A DNA stretch of 64,000 bases from NCBI RefSeq assembly GCF_008710095.1, contig NZ_VYKJ01000002.1, positions 329,188 through 393,187 on the forward strand. The letters are read 5' to 3'. This stretch comes from Affinibrenneria salicis (lineage in GTDB: Bacteria > Pseudomonadota > Gammaproteobacteria > Enterobacterales > Enterobacteriaceae). The translations under genes and the position numbers were made by a program. The notes beneath the pieces were generated by a model. That model was given only the letters and a program-made list of their open reading frames with translations, made no database searches and was not told where the DNA came from. Shown here in pieces: positions 1 to 9,627 of the stretch (positions are counted from its first letter, which is position 1; each line of letters opens with the position of its first letter).

Positions 1-608
1 TCGCGCAGGTGGCGGGCGACCAGTTCGATGGTTTCTCCGGCGCCGACCAGCAGTACATTGACCGACGCCAGCGATTCGAAGATTTGCCGCGCCAGCGTGC
101 AGGCGGCGAACGCGACCGATACGGCGCTGGCGCCGATATCGGTTTCGGTGCGCACGCGTTTCGCCACGGTAAACGATTTCTGGAACAGCCGCTCCAGTTC
201 GCCGGACAGCGAGTGACCGCGCTGCGACTCGGCGAAGGCCTTTTTCACCTGCCCCAGAATCTGCGGCTCGCCCAGCACCAGCGAATCCAGCCCGCTGGCC
301 ACGCGCATCAAGTGGCTGACCGCCGCATTATCCTGGTGCCAGTACAGACTGTTTTTTATTTCGTCCGGGTTCAGACGGTGATAATGGCACAGCCAGTCAA
401 TCAATTGCTCGCGCTGATCGCCCTGCTCCGCCACGCTCAGATACAGTTCCGTGCGGTTGCAGGTGGACAAAACCACGCCGCCCTGCACCAGCGGCTGCCG
501 CAGCAAGCTGTTCAGTGCCTGTTCCAGCGTCTCCTGCGAGAACGCCACGCGTTCGCGCAATGAAACGGGCGCAGTTTTATGATTAATGCCAAGCGCAAGC
601 AGGGTCAT
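1..608 (-). CDS. hemA: Glutamyl-tRNA reductase, N-terminal part (cut by window edge)
   Basis: HemA reduces glutamyl-tRNA(Glu) to glutamate-1-semialdehyde, the first committed step of C5 tetrapyrrole (haem) synthesis in the cytosol. The reverse strand reads from ATG at 608 as [20 protein letters not shown], then the STCNRTELY segment with the catalytic Cys at about residue 50, and later [16 protein letters not shown] and the start of the NADP-binding domain (VLLVGAGET). About 200 of the usual ~420 residues are inside the window; the rest lies before base 1. It is divergent from lolB, the normal enterobacterial arrangement (hemA / lolB-ispE-prs). Certain by family resemblance. Confidence 0.97.
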   Translation of the reverse strand, partial: MTLLALGINHKTAPVSLRERVAFSQETLEQALNSLLRQPLVQGGVVLSTCNRTELYLSVAEQGDQREQLIDWLCHYHRLNPDEIKNSLYWHQDNAAVSHLMRVASGLDSLVLGEPQILGQVKKAFAESQRGHSLSGELERLFQKSFTVAKRVRTETDIGASAVSVAFAACTLARQIFESLASVNVLLVGAGETIELVARHLR

Positions 609-818
609 GAGGCTGTCGTTGAGTAATACCGGTGTTAGTATGGATTTCGTTGACCGGCATTCTACTTGATGGCGCACGGCATGAAAAGCCACCCGGCGGA
701 TAGCGCGCCGGCGAAAGGCATCAGGAGGGCGCGGTACGCGCATATTGACGCCGCCGGTTAACCCCGCTAGCGTGGTGCCTTAAACCGTAATTTTATGCCG
801 TTATCAGGACTGAACAAC

Positions 819-1442
819 ATGTCGATAAATTTCGCCCGAAGCCTGCGGCTCCTGCCGCTAGCCGCCTTCCTGCTGACTGCCTGTACTCTGACGCAGCCGG
901 AATCACCCGGGCAAAGTCCCTCCTCGCCCGAATGGAAAAATCACCAGCAACAAGTGCAAAAATTAACCCGCTATCAGATACGCGGCGCCTTCGCCTATCT
1001 TTCCGATAGCAAGAAACTTTCCGCCCGTTTTTTCTGGCAGCAGTCTTCGCCGCAGCACTATCGCCTGATGTTAATCAACCCGCTGGGCAGCACCGAACTG
1101 GAACTGCGTGTACAGCCTGATGGCGTTCAGGTAATTGATAATCAGGGGAAACGTTATAACGGGGACGATGCGCAACAGATGCTGCTGCAGCTGACCGGCA
1201 TGTCGATTCCGCTGCAGAATCTGCGTCAGTGGATGATCGGGTTGCCGGGCGACGCCACGCATTACGCGCTGGATGACAGCTATCGTCTTAAAAGCCTGAA
1301 TTATCGACACGATGGGCAGAGCTGGGATGTGGTCTACCAGAGCTACAGCCAGAGCGTGACGCCGTCTCTGCCGCAGAATATCGAACTGACCCAGGACGGG
1401 CAGCGCATCAAGCTGAAAATGGACAACTGGACGTTAAATTAA
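819..1442 (+). CDS. lolB: Outer-membrane lipoprotein receptor LolB
   Basis: LolB is itself a lipoprotein; it takes lipoproteins from the periplasmic carrier LolA and inserts them in the inner leaflet of the outer membrane. The sequence has a lipoprotein signal peptide ending LLTAC (lipidated Cys about residue 23 from the chosen start), then the LolB hallmarks [37 protein letters not shown] and the C-terminal [10 protein letters not shown] chose ATG 819 because AGGAC lies about 9 bases upstream and it gives a normal signal peptide; an in-frame ATG at 795 would add 8 residues. It is the first gene of the lolB-ispE-prs run, 13 bases before ispE. Confidence 0.97.
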   Translation: MSINFARSLRLLPLAAFLLTACTLTQPESPGQSPSSPEWKNHQQQVQKLTRYQIRGAFAYLSDSKKLSARFFWQQSSPQHYRLMLINPLGSTELELRVQPDGVQVIDNQGKRYNGDDAQQMLLQLTGMSIPLQNLRQWMIGLPGDATHYALDDSYRLKSLNYRHDGQSWDVVYQSYSQSVTPSLPQNIELTQDGQRIKLKMDNWTLN

Positions 1443-1455
1443 GGTCATCCGCCGC

Positions 1456-2355
1456 ATGCATCATGCCACTGTTACCGCGACCGGGGCCGGCATTCGCTGG
1501 CCCGCTCCGGCCAAACTGAATCTTTTTCTTTACGTCACCGGCCGGCGCCCCGACGGTTACCATAATCTGCAGACGTTGTTTCAGTTTCTCGACTATGGCG
1601 ATAGTCTGACCTGCGAAACGCGCCGCGACGGGCAGATACGCCTTCTGACGCCGCTGGACGGCGTTGAACCCGAACAAAACCTGATTGTGCGGGCGGCGCG
1701 TCTGCTGCAGCAACACTGTCTCAGCCATGGACTGACCGACCGACCTCCGGGCGCCGACATCACCGTTGAAAAACGGCTGCCGATGGGCGGCGGTCTCGGC
1801 GGCGGTTCCTCCGACGCCGCCACGGCGCTGGTTGCGCTAAACGCCCTGTGGCAGACCGATCTGAGCGACGACGCGCTGGCCGATATCGGCCTGCGGCTGG
1901 GCGCCGACGTGCCGGTTTTCGTGCGCGGCTACGCCGCTTTCGCCCAGGGCGTGGGTGAACGGCTCACGCCGGCCAGTCCGCCGGAAAAATGGTATCTGGT
2001 CGTTCATCCGGGCGTTAGTATCCCTACCCCGTTAATCTTTAACGATCCGCTGCTGAAAAGGGACTCGCCCGAACGTTCGCTGCAGGCGTTATTAGCGCTT
2101 CCCTTTGCTAACGATTGTGAACCTGTGGCAAGAAAACGTTTTCGTGAGGTTGAACAGCTACTTTCATGGCTGCTAGAATACGCCCCGGCGCGCCTGACCG
2201 GAACCGGCGCTTGTGTGTTTGCCGAATTCGACACCGAGTCCGCCGCCCGTCAGGTGCTTGACCGGGTCCCGGAATGGTCCCGTGGTTTTGTGGCACGCGG
2301 TGTTAACGTGTCGCCCTTGCAACGCAAGCTTTCCGGGTATCTTAACCGGCGTTGA
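1456..2355 (+). CDS. ispE: 4-diphosphocytidyl-2-C-methyl-D-erythritol kinase
   Basis: IspE phosphorylates CDP-methylerythritol with ATP in the MEP pathway to isopentenyl diphosphate. It is a GHMP kinase: [20 protein letters not shown] near residue 15 carries the conserved Lys, and the ATP-binding glycine loop [14 protein letters not shown] lies near residue 115. The ending ([17 protein letters not shown], about residue 240) is the third GHMP motif. 299 residues against about 283 in E. coli; the extra residues are at the N-terminus, so the true start may be slightly downstream. AAGG overlaps the lolB stop and serves as ribosome site for ATG 1456. Likely co-transcribed with lolB and prs. Confidence 0.97.
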   Translation: MHHATVTATGAGIRWPAPAKLNLFLYVTGRRPDGYHNLQTLFQFLDYGDSLTCETRRDGQIRLLTPLDGVEPEQNLIVRAARLLQQHCLSHGLTDRPPGADITVEKRLPMGGGLGGGSSDAATALVALNALWQTDLSDDALADIGLRLGADVPVFVRGYAAFAQGVGERLTPASPPEKWYLVVHPGVSIPTPLIFNDPLLKRDSPERSLQALLALPFANDCEPVARKRFREVEQLLSWLLEYAPARLTGTGACVFAEFDTESAARQVLDRVPEWSRGFVARGVNVSPLQRKLSGYLNRR

Positions 2356-2452
2356 CTGTTTTTCACCGAACATCCGACACCGTTTAATTCTTACACCCGT
2401 ATGCATATCGTAATCAGCGGTGGATCGCTGCCCCGGATCGCCGCTAATATGA

Positions 2453-3433
<981 letters not shown>

Positions 3434-3602
3434 TCGCCGGGCGCAACTGAATATTTACCGTCAGCATATAAATATATGGCCCGATCGCTTTCAACAGGCT
3501 GAGAAATAGCAGGTGAATAAATAGCGGTACGCCGGGATAGTCCGGTTACCGTGAATGCGTGGGAAGCTAACAGGCTGACAACCTGGACATATCAAGGCGT
3601 AA

Positions 3603-3634
3603 AACCGCAGTGACCTGGTTACTGCGGTTTTTTA
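3603..3634 (+). terminator. Rho-independent terminator after prs
   Basis: Perfect 9-bp stem AACCGCAGT / ACTGCGGTT with a 9-base loop, followed by a T run. It lies about 170 bases past the prs stop and closes the lolB-ispE-prs unit; the 3434-3602 spacer itself holds nothing I recognise. In E. coli dauA lies between prs and ychH; here the terminator is followed directly by the convergent ychH. Confidence 0.85.
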
Positions 3635-3657
3635 TTGCTGGAAATTAACGCCGCTTA

Positions 3658-3927
3658 TCAGGAGTGGTGTTCGCGCCGGCAGCGTTTATCAAAATGTTTA
3701 ACCCACCAGTAGCGGTCCGCCACCCTTTCGCGCCCGCCAATTCTTGCCCCGGCCAGCCACAGCACGGCCCCGATGAAGATGCCCATCAGCGCGCTGTTTT
3801 CCAAAACCTGCGGTAAATTTAAATCCGGGAATTGGTTCACGATGGAATAACCCACACCGGCGATCATCATGATCATACCGACGCCCATTAAAACATTGCC
3901 CAGGACAATTGCATTTTTACGTTTCAT
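3658..3927 (-). CDS. ychH: Stress-linked small membrane protein YchH
   Basis: 89-residue inner-membrane protein of the YchH family, which in E. coli is induced by stress and regulated by CRP; no biochemical activity is known. Two hydrophobic spans are visible (about residues 7-29, AIVLGNVLMGVGMIMMIAGV, and 45-62), followed by a basic tail (KHFDKRCRREHH). The start at 3927 has an excellent ribosome site GGAGGTGA 5 bases upstream. It is convergent with prs and divergent from pth; the AT-rich 3928-4224 gap must hold promoters for both, but I could not define -35/-10 boxes with confidence. Confidence 0.9.
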   Translation of the reverse strand: MKRKNAIVLGNVLMGVGMIMMIAGVGYSIVNQFPDLNLPQVLENSALMGIFIGAVLWLAGARIGGRERVADRYWWVKHFDKRCRREHHS

Positions 3928-4224
3928 CTGTCACCTCCGGACTTCAGCGTGATGAAAAGAGGAGCAGCCATTACATCGCCATCTTTTCCTGGCGCTGTAA
4001 TTATAGACAACCGGGTGTGGGGGATTGCGCATGAGATCACATATAACGCAAGAGAACGTTAATTATTTGCATAGTCAACAAATATATAACAATAACAAAC
4101 GTAGAGATTTACAGGATAAACGCGATGTTACGGGCGCTATTTTGTGATTACCACGCTGACTGTGTAAACTAATGCGCTTATTCCCGGCGTTTAATAACGC
4201 TACGCGTTAATCTGGAAGGATATC

Positions 4225-4812
4225 GTGAGTCGTATCAAACTAATCGTTGGCCTTGCTAATCCCGGGGCTGAGTATGCCGCCACCCGCCATAATGCGGGCG
4301 CGTGGTATGTCGATCGTCTGGCCGAGCGTCTGCGCCAGCCGCTGAAAGAAGAAAGCAAATTTTTTGGTTACACGGCCCGGCTGAACCTCGCCGGCCACGA
4401 TGTTCGCCTGCTGGTGCCGGTTACTTTTATGAACCTGAGCGGCAAAGCGGTGGCGGCGATGGCCACCTTTTATCGCATTCAGCCGGAAGAGATTCTGGTG
4501 GCCCATGATGAGCTGGACCTGCTGCCGGGCGTCGCTAAACTCAAACTGGGCGGCGGTCACGGCGGCCATAACGGTCTGAAAGACATCATCAGCAAACTGG
4601 GCAACAATCCCGGTTTTCATCGCCTGCGCATCGGCATCGGCCATCCGGGCGATAAGAATAAGGTAACCGGCTTCGTACTGGGCAAGCCGCCGCTGAGCGA
4701 ACAAAAGCTGATCGACGACGCGATCGATGAGGCCATCTCCTGCACGGAAATCCTGTTGCAGGAAGACATGCTTAAAGCAATGAACCGCCTGCACGCATTT
4801 CGCGCCGGCTGA
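4225..4812 (+). CDS. pth: Peptidyl-tRNA hydrolase
   Basis: Pth cleaves the ester bond of peptidyl-tRNA dropped from stalled ribosomes, recycling tRNA in the cytosol. 195 residues, matching the family. The N-terminal [20 protein letters not shown] carries the catalytic His (RHNAG, about residue 22); [11 protein letters not shown] and HDELDLLPG (Asp about residue 95) complete the active site, and [15 protein letters not shown] is the tRNA-binding segment. The start is GTG 4225 with AAGGA 6 bases upstream. Pth-ychF order is conserved across Gammaproteobacteria; 156 bases separate them. Confidence 0.97.
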   Translation: MSRIKLIVGLANPGAEYAATRHNAGAWYVDRLAERLRQPLKEESKFFGYTARLNLAGHDVRLLVPVTFMNLSGKAVAAMATFYRIQPEEILVAHDELDLLPGVAKLKLGGGHGGHNGLKDIISKLGNNPGFHRLRIGIGHPGDKNKVTGFVLGKPPLSEQKLIDDAIDEAISCTEILLQEDMLKAMNRLHAFRAG

Positions 4813-4968
4813 GCGCGTGGCGTGGCGTTGGGCGCTGGTTTGACAGCCGGCGTGCAGTCCGGGCGGGAAAAACCGTCATTTATGTGTATAATTGAGCGGA
4901 AAATTTTCCTTCAGACAGGCAGAAAATAACAACTGCCTGATTATTAAGTTATTTAAGGTGACAGAAAC

Positions 4969-6060
4969 ATGGGATTCAAATGCGGTATTGTTGGGCTGCC
5001 TAACGTCGGTAAATCCACGTTGTTCAATGCGCTGACCAAAGCCGGGATCGAAGCGGCCAACTTCCCGTTTTGTACCATTGAGCCGAATACCGGTGTGGTG
5101 CCAATGCCCGACCCGCGTCTGGACAAACTGGCCGAGATCGTTAAACCGCAGCGTATTCTGCCGACCACGATGGAATTCGTGGACATCGCCGGCCTGGTGA
5201 AAGGCGCTTCGAAGGGCGAAGGTTTGGGTAACCAATTCCTGACCAATATTCGCGAAACCGAAGCCATCGGCCACGTAGTGCGCTGTTTTGAAAACGACAA
5301 CATCATTCACGTCTCCGGCAAAGTTAATCCGGCGGAAGACATTGATGTCATCAACACCGAGCTGGCGCTGTCGGATTTAGACACCTGTGAACGCGCGATT
5401 CACCGCGTACAGAAAAAGGCCAAAGGCGGCGATAAAGACGCCAAAGCCGAACTGGCCGCGCTGGAAAAATGCCTGCCGCAGCTGGAAAACGCCGGCATGC
5501 TGCGCTCGCTGGACCTGAGCGAAGAAGATAAAGCAGCCATTCGCTACCTGAGCTTCCTGACGCTGAAGCCGACCATGTACATCGCCAACGTTAACGAAGA
5601 CGGTTTTGAAAACAATCCGTATCTGGACCAGGTCCGTGACATCGCCGCCAAAGAAGGCTCGGTGGTTGTCGCCGTGTGCGCCGCCGTGGAAGCGGATATC
5701 GCCGAACTGGACGATGACGAACGCGACGAATTTATGGCCGAACTGGGACTGGAAGAGCCGGGTTTGAACCGCGTTATCCGCGCCGGTTATGAGCTCCTGA
5801 GCCTGCAAACCTACTTCACCGCCGGCGTTAAAGAAGTGCGCGCCTGGACCATTCCCGTCGGCGCTACCGCTCCGCAGGCCGCCGGTAAAATCCATACCGA
5901 TTTCGAAAAGGGTTTTATCCGCGCGCAAACCATCGCCTATGACGACTTCATTACCTACAAAGGTGAGCAAGGCGCCAAAGAAGCCGGCAAAATGCGTTCA
6001 GAGGGCAAAGAGTACATAGTGAAAGACGGCGACGTGATGAATTTCTTGTTCAACGTCTAA
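4969..6060 (+). CDS. ychF: Ribosome-associated ATPase YchF (EngD/OLA1 family)
   Basis: YchF is an Obg-family P-loop protein that prefers ATP over GTP, binds the ribosome and, in E. coli, restrains the oxidative stress response. 363 residues, the standard length. G1 [18 protein letters not shown] is at residues 8-25, the G3-like [17 protein letters not shown] near residue 67, an NVNEDGF replacement of the G4 NKxD near residue 207 (the basis of ATP specificity) and the TGS domain towards the C-terminus (about 280-363). AAGGTGA lies before ATG 4969. A strong terminator follows at 6117-6143. Confidence 0.97.
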   Translation: MGFKCGIVGLPNVGKSTLFNALTKAGIEAANFPFCTIEPNTGVVPMPDPRLDKLAEIVKPQRILPTTMEFVDIAGLVKGASKGEGLGNQFLTNIRETEAIGHVVRCFENDNIIHVSGKVNPAEDIDVINTELALSDLDTCERAIHRVQKKAKGGDKDAKAELAALEKCLPQLENAGMLRSLDLSEEDKAAIRYLSFLTLKPTMYIANVNEDGFENNPYLDQVRDIAAKEGSVVVAVCAAVEADIAELDDDERDEFMAELGLEEPGLNRVIRAGYELLSLQTYFTAGVKEVRAWTIPVGATAPQAAGKIHTDFEKGFIRAQTIAYDDFITYKGEQGAKEAGKMRSEGKEYIVKDGDVMNFLFNV

Positions 6061-6116
6061 ATAATTTTGTTGCCTCATGAGGTTTCGCTGAATCTCATGA
6101 AAGCCACAAAAACCAT

Positions 6117-6143
6117 AAAATCCACGCAGTTGCGTGGATTTTT
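6117..6143 (+). terminator. Rho-independent terminator after ychF
   Basis: Stem AAATCCACGC / GCGTGGATTT around an AGTT loop, running into TTTTT. Ends the pth-ychF transcript. Any reading frame crossing this point (for example one from 6067) is not a gene. Confidence 0.88.
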
Positions 6144-6377
6144 CATTGTCAGCCCTAAACCAGCACCTCGGGAGTCGGTGATTGTTTTACATGGGGCCCA
6201 AATGTCTGATGCTCAAATTCATGAATTTGATATAAGAGCCGATGCATTATTTAATAAACTTAACTGCTCTCCTTATATTGAAAAATCCCTAATATAAAAT
6301 TAAGTCAATCAATCAGTAGCAAGTTTAGTCGCGACACAACTCTGCTCCCGAACCAGCCCCAAAATTAAGGATAATCT

Positions 6378-6638
6378 ATGCCTGTAGCCTATCTACACGG
6401 CCGGTCTATTCGCTTGTTGAAAAGTGAAACAACGCTTAATGGTATTCAATAAACCAGAGGTACCGTGAGTCTAAAAGGTGTTCCTGTTCCAGCAGAGTTT
6501 GAGGAATTCGTTGTTACTGATCCCGGTAACGGAAAATCGCCTGATAGCGCCAAATGGTTAGGCGTCATTTTGCTCACAGCCGATACCGCGCTGCTGCGCG
6601 AGCCGCTGGATGCGAGACGGAAACGGCCGCTGACGTAA
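6378..6638 (+). pseudogene. Possible decayed gene fragment of unknown family
   Basis: The 610 bases between the ychF terminator and the aadA-like gene hold no convincing intact gene. From ATG 6378 (AAGG 7 bases upstream) a frame reads 24 codons to TAA at 6450-6452, and the same frame is open again from GTG 6465 to 6638 (57 codons, containing GVPVPAEFEEFVVTDPGN). Both pieces share one frame, so they may be a single small gene broken by a nonsense mutation, or chance. No family recognised. 6144-6377 holds nothing I can name. Confidence 0.25.
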
Positions 6639-6758
6639 GCCACAATCTCTCCGGGGCAGAGAATCGTGTAAAATCGCGCGATGACAGATGCAAACGAGGT
6701 TATCATCCTTGCACAGCCCTGGACGTTAGCTACGCCGATATAGCGAAATTAATTGACG

Positions 6759-7544
6759 ATGCAGAAAGGTACACCGCAGAAAACTGACCAGATGCAAGCG
6801 GCCGTGACGGCCCTGAGTGAGAGTATTGGCAGTGGCCTTCTTGCCGTGTATCTGCATGGCTCCGCTGTATCGGGAGGACTTCGACCGCAGAGCGATATTG
6901 ATTTACTCGCCATCATCGAGCGCGATATGACCGATGCTCAACGGCGCGATCTGACAACGGCGCTGCTGCATATTTCTGGTCGCCATCCTGCAAGGCCTGG
7001 AGGCCCACGCTGCATTGAGGTCATCGCTTTTTGCCAGTCTGACCTGCTCAGTATTGGTTTCCCTGCCCGCGCCAATTACATCTATGGAGAATGGTTGCGT
7101 GAGGCGTTTGAGGCGGGACGTCTATCGGTACCCACATGTGATCCCGAGTACACCCTGTTGCTTGAGCAAGCTCGTCAGCAGGCGACGATCCTGTCAGGCG
7201 AAAATATCCTGAAGTTTCTGCCGCAAACGCCATTGGAATACGTCCGACTGGCTATTCAGGGCGCACTGCCGATTCTGCTGGATGGGCTTCAGGGGGACGA
7301 GCGCAATGTCCTGCTTACGCTCGCCAGAATGTGGCGCACTGCCAGCACCGGGCAGTTTGTTACGAAAGATGTCGCCGCCGACTGGGTGATCCCCCAGATC
7401 CCCGAACAGCAGGCCGCCACGCTGAACTATGCGCGTAGAGCTTATTTAGGTGAAATCGTCGACGCATGGGAAGGCCGGCGTGGTGATGCGAAACAGCTAG
7501 CCAGGCATTTGCTTGCCTGCATCACCGCAGCCTTGCGCTCTTGA
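6759..7544 (+). CDS. AadA-type aminoglycoside nucleotidyltransferase, ANT(3'')-like
   Basis: Enzymes of this family adenylylate the 3''-OH of streptomycin and often the 9-OH of spectinomycin, giving resistance. The nucleotidyltransferase core is intact: LHGSAVSGGLRPQSDIDLLA (about residues 33-52) has the GS motif and the DxD metal-binding pair, and the C-terminal half has the family signatures GEWLREAF, GDERNVLLTLARMW, KDVAADWVIPQ and ARRAYLG. 261 residues from ATG 6759, about the AadA length; a TTG at 6753 is a possible alternative start. There is no integron attC site or integrase nearby, so this looks like a chromosomal AadA as in Salmonella rather than a cassette. The call of family is firm; substrate and expression are inferred. 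Confidence 0.88.
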   Translation: MQKGTPQKTDQMQAAVTALSESIGSGLLAVYLHGSAVSGGLRPQSDIDLLAIIERDMTDAQRRDLTTALLHISGRHPARPGGPRCIEVIAFCQSDLLSIGFPARANYIYGEWLREAFEAGRLSVPTCDPEYTLLLEQARQQATILSGENILKFLPQTPLEYVRLAIQGALPILLDGLQGDERNVLLTLARMWRTASTGQFVTKDVAADWVIPQIPEQQAATLNYARRAYLGEIVDAWEGRRGDAKQLARHLLACITAALRS

Positions 7545-7570
7545 ATCCCGGCCCCGGCAGGCTTCCTCCG

Positions 7571-7614
7571 TCACAGCGTCACAGCGTCACAGCGTCACAG
7601 CGTCACAGCGTCAC
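7571..7614. repeat. Octamer tandem repeat (TCACAGCG), five and a half copies
   Basis: Five perfect tandem copies of TCACAGCG followed by TCAC, lying between the convergent aadA-like gene (ends 7544) and the ABC-F gene. The ABC-F stop codon (TGA on the reverse strand, 7613-7611) is formed by the last partial unit, so changes in copy number would not alter either protein. Perfection of the copies suggests recent slippage. Confidence 0.9.
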
Positions 7615-9410
7615 CACGGCGCCGACAGCCAGCCCTGCTCGCTTGCCTGCAGACGGTCTGTCAGCGCCAGGTTGTCCATGAATGCATCGTCATGCGATAC
7701 CACAACCAGCGTCCCCCGGTAGCTGCGCAACATGGTTTCCAGCGCTAGCGTGGATGGAAGATCGAGATGATTGCCCGGTTCATCCAGCAATAATAGCTGC
7801 GGGGGCGGGTCGGCGTAGAGAACGCAAGCCAGCGCGGCTTTCAAACGCTCGCCTCCGCTGAGCGAACCGCTGGGCGTCACGATATTCTGCGCATCCAGTC
7901 CGAGTTGTGCCAGGCGCATGCGCAGCTCCCCTTCACCGATCGTGCGGTTGGCTGCCTGTAGCTGTTCGAGCGCCGGCCGCGCTGGATCGAGATTGGCCAG
8001 CCGCTGGTCAAGATAGACGCATTGGGGCGTAACGTTGCTGACCCCGGACAGCGGAGTCAGCTGACCAGCCAGCACTTTGAGCAACGTGGATTTACCGCAG
8101 CCGTTCGGGCCAACCACGCCCACCCGCTGTTGCCCCCGCAGGCTCAGGTTGATGCGGCGACAGGGCCCCGTGACGAAAGGGAGAACCACGGTATCCAGTT
8201 GTGCCACGCGCCGCCGTGCAATCTGCACGACCGGCGATACGTGCAGGGTAATCAGCGACTCATGTTCCACCTGCTCTGCCGCCTCGCTCACTCGATTTAC
8301 CAGTTGCTGCCGGCAAGCGGCATGCAGCCGACGCAGTTTGCCTGCCGAACCCTCGCTGCGCGCCTTCTGCCGATCCAGCAGAATCCTGGCCTGGTTGGCT
8401 TCTTTCCCGTGCCGGTTACCGCGCGCCTGCCTCCGTTCCTGGCGCTGTCGCTGTTCCTGCATTGCCTGTTCTTCGCGCTGGCGTTCAAGTTTACGTTGTT
8501 CCAGTCGCTGCAGCGCATTCTGCCGTTCCTGCGCTTTGTTTTGGGCATAGGCCGTGTAATTGCCGCCGTAGCTGCGCAGGCCCTGCGCGGACAGTTCCAC
8601 GATGCGCGCCATCGTTTCCAGCACCTGCCGGTCATGGCTGACGATCAATAATCCGCGCGGCCAACGCTGTAGCTGTTTGATCAGCGCTTGCCGGTTTGGC
8701 CGATCAAGGTGATTGCTGGGTTCATCCAGAATAAGAAAATCTGCCTCCGACAGCATGGCGCTGATTAAGGCGACGCGCATGGCTTCGCCTCCGCTAAGGA
8801 TGTTCGCCGGCGTTGTGGCATCGAGATACCCGAGTCCGTTGCGCTCCAGCTCATGCTGCAGGCGCTGACGAATGTCCCAGCGCTCCCCCACGGCCTCAAA
8901 ATCTTCCGGCGCGCTGCTGCCGGACTCAATGCGCGACAAAGCATCCAGTATGTGGCGTACCCCGGCCAGGCTAGCGACGCAGGTGTCGGCGGTTAAATAA
9001 CGCTCACCGTGCTGTGAGACATCAATGACCAGCGGTAACGTCAGCCGCTGCAGGTCATGGCCGGCAATCAGTAGTGATGTGGTGAGTTCGGTCAACAATA
9101 GCGCCTGTATTAATCCCGGCGCGTCATTTAAATTTTTCCCGCCCAGCGCCGATTCGATTTGGGGGAGTACGTGATAGGTCTTGTTGTACTTTTTGTAATA
9201 GCGCGCATAGGCCGCGAGGGTATTATCGGCATCGATCAGCGCTTTCCTGTCCTTATCGCCGTGAGTCTGCCTGAGTTTCGTCAACTCTCCGGCCGCCCTC
9301 TGTCGAAACGCCTGTAATCCTTCGGTGCTTTCCCGATACTGGCGAATAATCAGAATGCCAAAGGCTACCCCACTGTATTGTTCTGTCATGCGCGGCGATA
9401 ATGAAATCAT
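7611..9410 (-). CDS. Chimeric ABC-F ATPase: B3/4-domain fragment fused to an ABC-F lacking the first Walker A
   Basis: ABC-F proteins have two ATPase domains and act on the ribosome (translation factors, antibiotic protection). Here NBD2 is complete: Walker A GPNGCGKST (about residue 435), signature GSLSGGERL (about 518), Walker B LLLLDEPGNHLD (about 541). NBD1 keeps only signature ILSGGEAMR (about 206) and Walker B LILDEPSNHLD (about 228); its Walker A is missing. In its place residues 1-140 resemble the B3/4 (phenylalanyl-tRNA synthetase beta-like) domain proteins, with YYKKYNKTYHVLPQIES and LLTELTTSLLIAGHDLQ. The join is near residue 141, about base 8990, in the stretch GERYLTADTCVASLAGVRHI. 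The linker (about 290-345) is rich in Arg/Gln/Glu, as in ABC-F. ATG 9410 starts the B3/4 part. Reading: a deletion fused two neighbouring genes in frame; normal ABC-F activity is unlikely. An assembly error cannot be excluded. Confidence 0.8.
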   Translation of the reverse strand: MISLSPRMTEQYSGVAFGILIIRQYRESTEGLQAFRQRAAGELTKLRQTHGDKDRKALIDADNTLAAYARYYKKYNKTYHVLPQIESALGGKNLNDAPGLIQALLLTELTTSLLIAGHDLQRLTLPLVIDVSQHGERYLTADTCVASLAGVRHILDALSRIESGSSAPEDFEAVGERWDIRQRLQHELERNGLGYLDATTPANILSGGEAMRVALISAMLSEADFLILDEPSNHLDRPNRQALIKQLQRWPRGLLIVSHDRQVLETMARIVELSAQGLRSYGGNYTAYAQNKAQERQNALQRLEQRKLERQREEQAMQEQRQRQERRQARGNRHGKEANQARILLDRQKARSEGSAGKLRRLHAACRQQLVNRVSEAAEQVEHESLITLHVSPVVQIARRRVAQLDTVVLPFVTGPCRRINLSLRGQQRVGVVGPNGCGKSTLLKVLAGQLTPLSGVSNVTPQCVYLDQRLANLDPARPALEQLQAANRTIGEGELRMRLAQLGLDAQNIVTPSGSLSGGERLKAALACVLYADPPPQLLLLDEPGNHLDLPSTLALETMLRSYRGTLVVVSHDDAFMDNLALTDRLQASEQGWLSAPW

Positions 9411-9627
9411 CACGTTAATGTCCTTTTGTCCGGCGTGCCATCTTAATATGAGAAACGCTCATTCGGTCAGCGTATGCGGTCGCGCGGCAGAGTCTTGCCG
9501 ATATGCGGCGCGCCTGTCTTGAAGATAATTGCAGAGATAGCGGAAAATTATCGGGGCTGATCGTTGTGCGAACAAGCTGACGCGGGACGACCGGCCGCCC
9601 CCGCGCGTCATCCCGCATCGTGCTGTT

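Noticed and set aside
6067..6297. 76-codon frame after ychF
   Set aside because: It passes through the ychF terminator hairpin and has no ribosome site.
6759..7544. Integron gene cassette
   Set aside because: No attC-like inverted repeat downstream and no integrase; the octamer repeat is not an attC site.
7571..7614. CRISPR-like repeat
   Set aside because: Units are 8 bases with no spacers; a simple tandem repeat.
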